Positions 60,622-64,000 of a DNA stretch of 64,000 bases are shown here, piece by piece. The first letter of the stretch is position 1. Each line of letters starts with the position of its first letter. The stretch comes from Pseudoalteromonas sp. XI10. GTDB lineage: Bacteria > Pseudomonadota > Gammaproteobacteria > Enterobacterales > Alteromonadaceae. The position numbers and the translations under genes were made by a program. The notes beneath the pieces were generated by a model, which saw only the letters and a program-made list of their open reading frames with translations, did not search any database and was not told the DNA's origin. Where the stretch lies: assembly GCF_001469895.1 (NCBI RefSeq), contig NZ_LOPY01000050.1, positions 62,001 to 126,000 on the forward strand, in the 5' to 3' direction.

Positions 60622-60651
60622 TAAAAAAACCGGCATAAAGCCGGCTTTTTT
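60622..60651 (-). terminator. intrinsic terminator of fba
   Basis: CCGGC (60630-60634) and GCCGG (60640-60644) form the stem; on the minus strand it is followed by TTTTTTT. It lies about 20 bases after the fba stop codon. Confidence 0.8.
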
Positions 60652-60665
60652 CAATTTACTATCAA

Positions 60666-61730
60666 TTACTTGATTTGTGGATCAAGTTCACCTGATAAGT
60701 ATTTAAGATGCATATCATCTAAAGAGATAGGCTTGATCTTACCTGCTTGACCTGCCGTACCAAATGCTTCGTAGCGAGCAACACAGATCTCTGTCATTGC
60801 TTTCGTTGCTTCAGCTAAGTATTTACGTGGATCAAAGTTAGCTGGGTTTAAAGATAAGTGACGACGAATTGCACCTGTTGATGCTAAACGAAGATCGGTA
60901 TCGATATTAACTTTACGAACACCATATTTAATACCTTCGATGATCTGCTCTACTGGCACGCCATACGTTTCAGGGATTTCGCCACCGTATTGGTTAATCA
61001 CTTCTAACCATTCTTGTGGAACAGAAGAAGAACCATGCATTACTAAGTGTGTGTTAGGAATACGCGCGTGGATTTCTTTAATGCGATCAATCGCTAAGAT
61101 ATCGTCTGTTGGTGGACGAGTAAATTTGTACGCGCCATGTGATGTACCACAAGCGATAGCAAGTGCATCAACCTTAGTTTTACTAACGAAATCAGCGGCT
61201 TCTTCAGGATCTGTTAGCATTTGATCAGTAGACAATTTACCTTCTGCACCAACGCCGTCTTCTTCACCTGCTTCACCTGTTTCCAGTGAACCTAAAACAC
61301 CTAACTCGCCTTCAACAGACACACCACAAGCATGTGCCATTTCAACTGTTTGACGTGTTACATCAACATTGTATTCGTAGCTTGAAGGAGTTTTACCATC
61401 AGACATTAAAGAGCCATCCATCATAACTGATGAAAAGCCTAACTGGATTGAGCGCTGACATACACCTGGTGAAGTACCGTGGTCTTGGTGCATTACAACT
61501 GGGATATGAGGCCATTCTTCAACGGCTGCTAAAATCATATGACGAATAAAAGGGGCACCAGCATAGGCACGTGCGCCTGCTGAACCTTGTACAATTACCG
61601 GGCTGTTCGTTTTGTCAGCCGCTTCCATAATTGCACGCATTTGCTCTTGGTTATTAACGTTAAACGCAGGTACGCCGTAACCATTTTCAGCTGCATGATC
61701 AAGAAGTTGTCGCATACTGATTAAAGCCAT
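60666..61730 (-). CDS. fba: class II fructose-1,6-bisphosphate aldolase
   Basis: The 354-residue TIM-barrel enzyme cleaves fructose-1,6-bisphosphate to dihydroxyacetone phosphate and glyceraldehyde 3-phosphate, using zinc. [28 protein letters not shown] and [12 protein letters not shown] carry the metal and active-site residues. The length and the [25 protein letters not shown] segment match the subfamily of the Calvin-cycle-like type IIB/FbaA group. It is last in the epd-pgk-fba cluster and is followed by its own terminator. Confidence 0.95.
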   Translation of the reverse strand: MALISMRQLLDHAAENGYGVPAFNVNNQEQMRAIMEAADKTNSPVIVQGSAGARAYAGAPFIRHMILAAVEEWPHIPVVMHQDHGTSPGVCQRSIQLGFSSVMMDGSLMSDGKTPSSYEYNVDVTRQTVEMAHACGVSVEGELGVLGSLETGEAGEEDGVGAEGKLSTDQMLTDPEEAADFVSKTKVDALAIACGTSHGAYKFTRPPTDDILAIDRIKEIHARIPNTHLVMHGSSSVPQEWLEVINQYGGEIPETYGVPVEQIIEGIKYGVRKVNIDTDLRLASTGAIRRHLSLNPANFDPRKYLAEATKAMTEICVARYEAFGTAGQAGKIKPISLDDMHLKYLSGELDPQIK

Positions 61731-61927
61731 TTGGTATTCTCCAAATTGTATCGACAGTAGTTCCCTACTATCTAGTTTGAACGGATAAGTTATTTTTTTG
61801 ATGCATCACTGCATCACGAAAAGCTCGCGCCTACCGTAACAGCTGTAAATAAAACGAGGGTGAGAGGTATTTTATTAACAGCTAAACCAGCGTAATTACC
61901 TAATAACTACGCTGGCATACGCACTAA

Positions 61928-63103
61928 TTACTTAGCACGTTCTTCAAGCATAGCAACTGCTGGTAATTTTTTCCCTTCTAAAAATTCAAGGAAAGCACCA
62001 CCACCGGTTGAAATGTAAGAAACTTTATCGGCAATGCCGTATTTATCAATCGCTGCAAGCGTATCACCGCCACCAGCAATCGAGAATGCACTTGAGTTAG
62101 CAATCGCATCAGCAATAGCACGTGTGCCGTTACCAAATTGGTCAAATTCAAATACACCAACTGGACCATTCCATACAACAGTGCCCGCATTAGCAATGAT
62201 TTTTGCTAATTGGTTTGCTGTATCAGGACCAATATCGAAGATCATGTCTTCGTCTGTTACTTCATTCACATCTTTTAATGTTGCCACTGCAGACTCAGAG
62301 AACTCATTACCTACAACAACATCAGTTGGTACCGGGATTTCACCGTTATTAGCTTTTGCCGCAGCACTTAATTTATTTGCTTCATCAATTAAATCAGCTT
62401 CAAATAAAGATTTACCTACTGGGTGACCTGCCGCTGCGATGAAGGTATTAGCGATACCACCACCCGTTACAAGTTGATCAACCACTTTCGAAAGTGAATC
62501 AAGTACAGTTAACTTAGTCGATACTTTAGAGCCACCAACGATAGCAACCAAAGGACGAGCTGGGTTATCAAGCGCTTTACCTAGTGCGTCTAGCTCTGCC
62601 GCAAGTAGTGGACCTGCACATGCAACATCAGCAAATAAACCCACACCGTGAGTCGATGCTTGTGCACGGTGAGCCGTACCAAATGCGTCCATTACGTAAA
62701 CATCACATAATGCAGCTAGTTTTTTAGACAGTGCTTCGTCGTTTTTCTTTTCGCCAGCGTTAAAACGCACGTTTTCGAAAACAACCACTTCGTTATCAGC
62801 AACGTCTACGCCTTCTAGGTAGTCTTTTTCAAGACGAACTGTTTGCTCAAGGGCATCATTTAAATAATTAACCACAGGGGCAAGTGAGAACGCTTCTTCA
62901 TATTCCCCTTCCGTAGGGCGGCCAAGGTGTGACATCACCATTACTTTAGCGCCTTTTTCTAACGCTAATTTGATAGTTGGTAATGCTGCACGAATACGCG
63001 CATCAGAGGTCACTTTACCTTCTTTTACAGGCACATTTAAATCTTCACGAATTAACACGCGTTTGCCGTTTAAATCTAAATCTGCCATTTTAATGACCGA
63101 CAT
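61928..63103 (-). CDS. pgk: phosphoglycerate kinase
   Basis: The 391-residue enzyme makes ATP from 1,3-bisphosphoglycerate. Motifs: [13 protein letters not shown] (substrate Asp/Asn), [45 protein letters not shown] and the C-terminal [19 protein letters not shown] hinge/nucleotide loop. Length is standard. It lies between epd and fba on the same strand with 42 bases to epd and about 200 to fba, the conserved gammaproteobacterial order. Confidence 0.97.
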   Translation of the reverse strand: MSVIKMADLDLNGKRVLIREDLNVPVKEGKVTSDARIRAALPTIKLALEKGAKVMVMSHLGRPTEGEYEEAFSLAPVVNYLNDALEQTVRLEKDYLEGVDVADNEVVVFENVRFNAGEKKNDEALSKKLAALCDVYVMDAFGTAHRAQASTHGVGLFADVACAGPLLAAELDALGKALDNPARPLVAIVGGSKVSTKLTVLDSLSKVVDQLVTGGGIANTFIAAAGHPVGKSLFEADLIDEANKLSAAAKANNGEIPVPTDVVVGNEFSESAVATLKDVNEVTDEDMIFDIGPDTANQLAKIIANAGTVVWNGPVGVFEFDQFGNGTRAIADAIANSSAFSIAGGGDTLAAIDKYGIADKVSYISTGGGAFLEFLEGKKLPAVAMLEERAK

Positions 63104-63145
63104 GGACTTCTCCTTAGTTAACGATACTAATATTATATTTATAAA

Positions 63146-64000
63146 TTATTGGCTTACAGCCATCATCGCACGCGCAGTGTCGAGCATACGATTCGCAAAG
63201 CCCCACTCATTATCGCACCACACTAACAACTTTATCAGTCGTTTATGACTAACACGTGTCTGAGTGCCATCTATGATACAAGAATGTGGGTCATGATTAA
63301 AATCTACCGATACCAATGGCTCTTCTGTGTAGCTTAAAATACCGTCAAGGCGGTCTTTTGCAGCTAACTTAAGTGCTTGATTGACAGTCGCTAAATTCAC
63401 ATCGGTATTCACTGTTACACTTAAATCCATCGCCGTCACATTGATAGTTGGTACCCTAACAGCAATGGCTTCAAAGCGACTATGAAACTTAGGCAAAATA
63501 CGCTCAATACCACGAGCAAGCTTTGTATCCACTGGAATAATAGACTGGCTTGCAGCGCGAGTACGACGTAAATCATGATGATACGCATCAATCACTTGCT
63601 GATCATGCATCGAGGCATGAATCGTTGTAATAGCCCCAGATTCAATCGAAAATGCGTCATCCAGCACTTTAATCACTGGCACAATACAGTTTGTGGTACA
63701 TGAACCGTTTGAAACAATCGTATGTTCAGCTTTTAGCTCATCATCGTTAATACCATACACAATTGTGGCATCAACATCAGCATCTGCAGGCTGTGAAAAC
63801 AATACTTTTTTTGCACCAGCAGCTAAGTGTAGTTCTGCATGTTCACGAGAGTGATACACCCCAGTACATTCAAGAACCACATCAACATCAAGAGTTTGCC
63901 AAGGCAGTTCTGCAGGGTTTTCTTCTGCAAATAAGGCTATAGAGTCGTTAGCAACCGTTAAAGTATCTTCGCCAAGATTAACTGGAAATGAAAAGCGGCC
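63146..64000 (-). CDS. epd: D-erythrose-4-phosphate dehydrogenase, 5' end outside window
   Basis: The visible 284 residues are the C-terminal part of a GAPDH-family dehydrogenase; the frame is open to the window edge, so the first 50-60 residues are missing. Active-site Cys lies in SNGSCTTNC (GAPDHs usually have SNASCTTNC). [41 protein letters not shown] and [12 protein letters not shown] are typical of Epd, which oxidises erythrose 4-phosphate to 4-phosphoerythronate for pyridoxal-phosphate synthesis. The epd-pgk-fba order supports Epd over GapA. Confidence 0.93.
   Translation of the reverse strand, partial: GRFSFPVNLGEDTLTVANDSIALFAEENPAELPWQTLDVDVVLECTGVYHSREHAELHLAAGAKKVLFSQPADADVDATIVYGINDDELKAEHTIVSNGSCTTNCIVPVIKVLDDAFSIESGAITTIHASMHDQQVIDAYHHDLRRTRAASQSIIPVDTKLARGIERILPKFHSRFEAIAVRVPTINVTAMDLSVTVNTDVNLATVNQALKLAAKDRLDGILSYTEEPLVSVDFNHDPHSCIIDGTQTRVSHKRLIKLLVWCDNEWGFANRMLDTARAMMAVSQ

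Overview
The window looks like a chromosomal segment of a marine gammaproteobacterium of the Alteromonadales, most likely Pseudoalteromonas. That is an inference from the AT-rich base composition, the gene families (a dedicated proteobacterial sortase system, DUF3019, MipA/OmpV, a very large secreted S8 protease with a GlyGly-CTERM-like tail, DUF3581) and conserved gammaproteobacterial gene orders (sfsA, dksA, gluQ, pcnB, folK, panB, panC; opgGH; epd-pgk-fba; phoBR-pstS). I see no rRNA, tRNA, prophage, transposase or CRISPR array, and only one short MITE-like repeat.

Layout. 1-970: three small membrane/XRE genes in an operon. 969-1910: a PAS-GGDEF gene broken by one in-frame TGA. 1946-9081: an M16 metallopeptidase lipoprotein, a MetF-like protein behind a MetJ operator, a GAF-GGDEF diguanylate cyclase, RhlE and DUF3581. 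9525-12723: a DUF3019 protein, a two-component system and MipA/OmpV. 13044-20323: a giant secreted subtilase, an RcsF-like gene remnant and a sulfatase. 20547-25747: gltX, a membrane-anchored glutaredoxin, another diguanylate cyclase, proB and an EamA transporter. 25654-32013: a complete dedicated sortase system (class GN sortase, VIT/vWA substrate with an LPQTD tail, PdsO, PdsR, PdsS). 32127-33222: two small ORFs, the MITE-like repeat and DUF1543. 33231-36563: glrR, qseG and glrK homologues. 36876-37915: four tandem small periplasmic EF-hand genes divergent from glrK, behind a sigma-54-type promoter. 38009-43098: an amidohydrolase, a small membrane protein, a Crp/Fnr regulator and a large lipoprotein. 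43313-51957: a phosphoribosyltransferase, pepB and the sfsA-to-panC cluster. 52304-55976: opgGH. 56029-59166: pstS, phoR and phoB with Pho boxes. 59313-60263: a porin preceded by an unusual 31-bp-periodic GATC repeat array. 60666-64000: fba, pgk and the 3' part of epd.

How the parts work together. Signalling dominates: four histidine kinase/response regulator pairs (the DUF3019 neighbour, PdsRS, GlrKR, PhoBR) and three GGDEF genes, one of them broken. Several systems sit beside their probable targets: PdsRS beside sortase and substrate; GlrR beside a sigma-54-like promoter serving the EF-hand genes; PhoB with Pho boxes before itself and before pstS. Cell-envelope functions (sortase, periplasmic glucans, porin, secreted protease, sulfatase) are interleaved with housekeeping genes.

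The features most worth follow-up are: the GATC-anchored 31-bp repeat array upstream of the porin; the sigma-54/EF-hand cluster; the MetJ box on a MetF-like protein that lacks the usual catalytic residues; the apparent AUU start of pcnB; and a perfect intrinsic-terminator hairpin inside the first codons of the sortase substrate gene. I did not find a clearly unprecedented multi-gene defence or mobile system.
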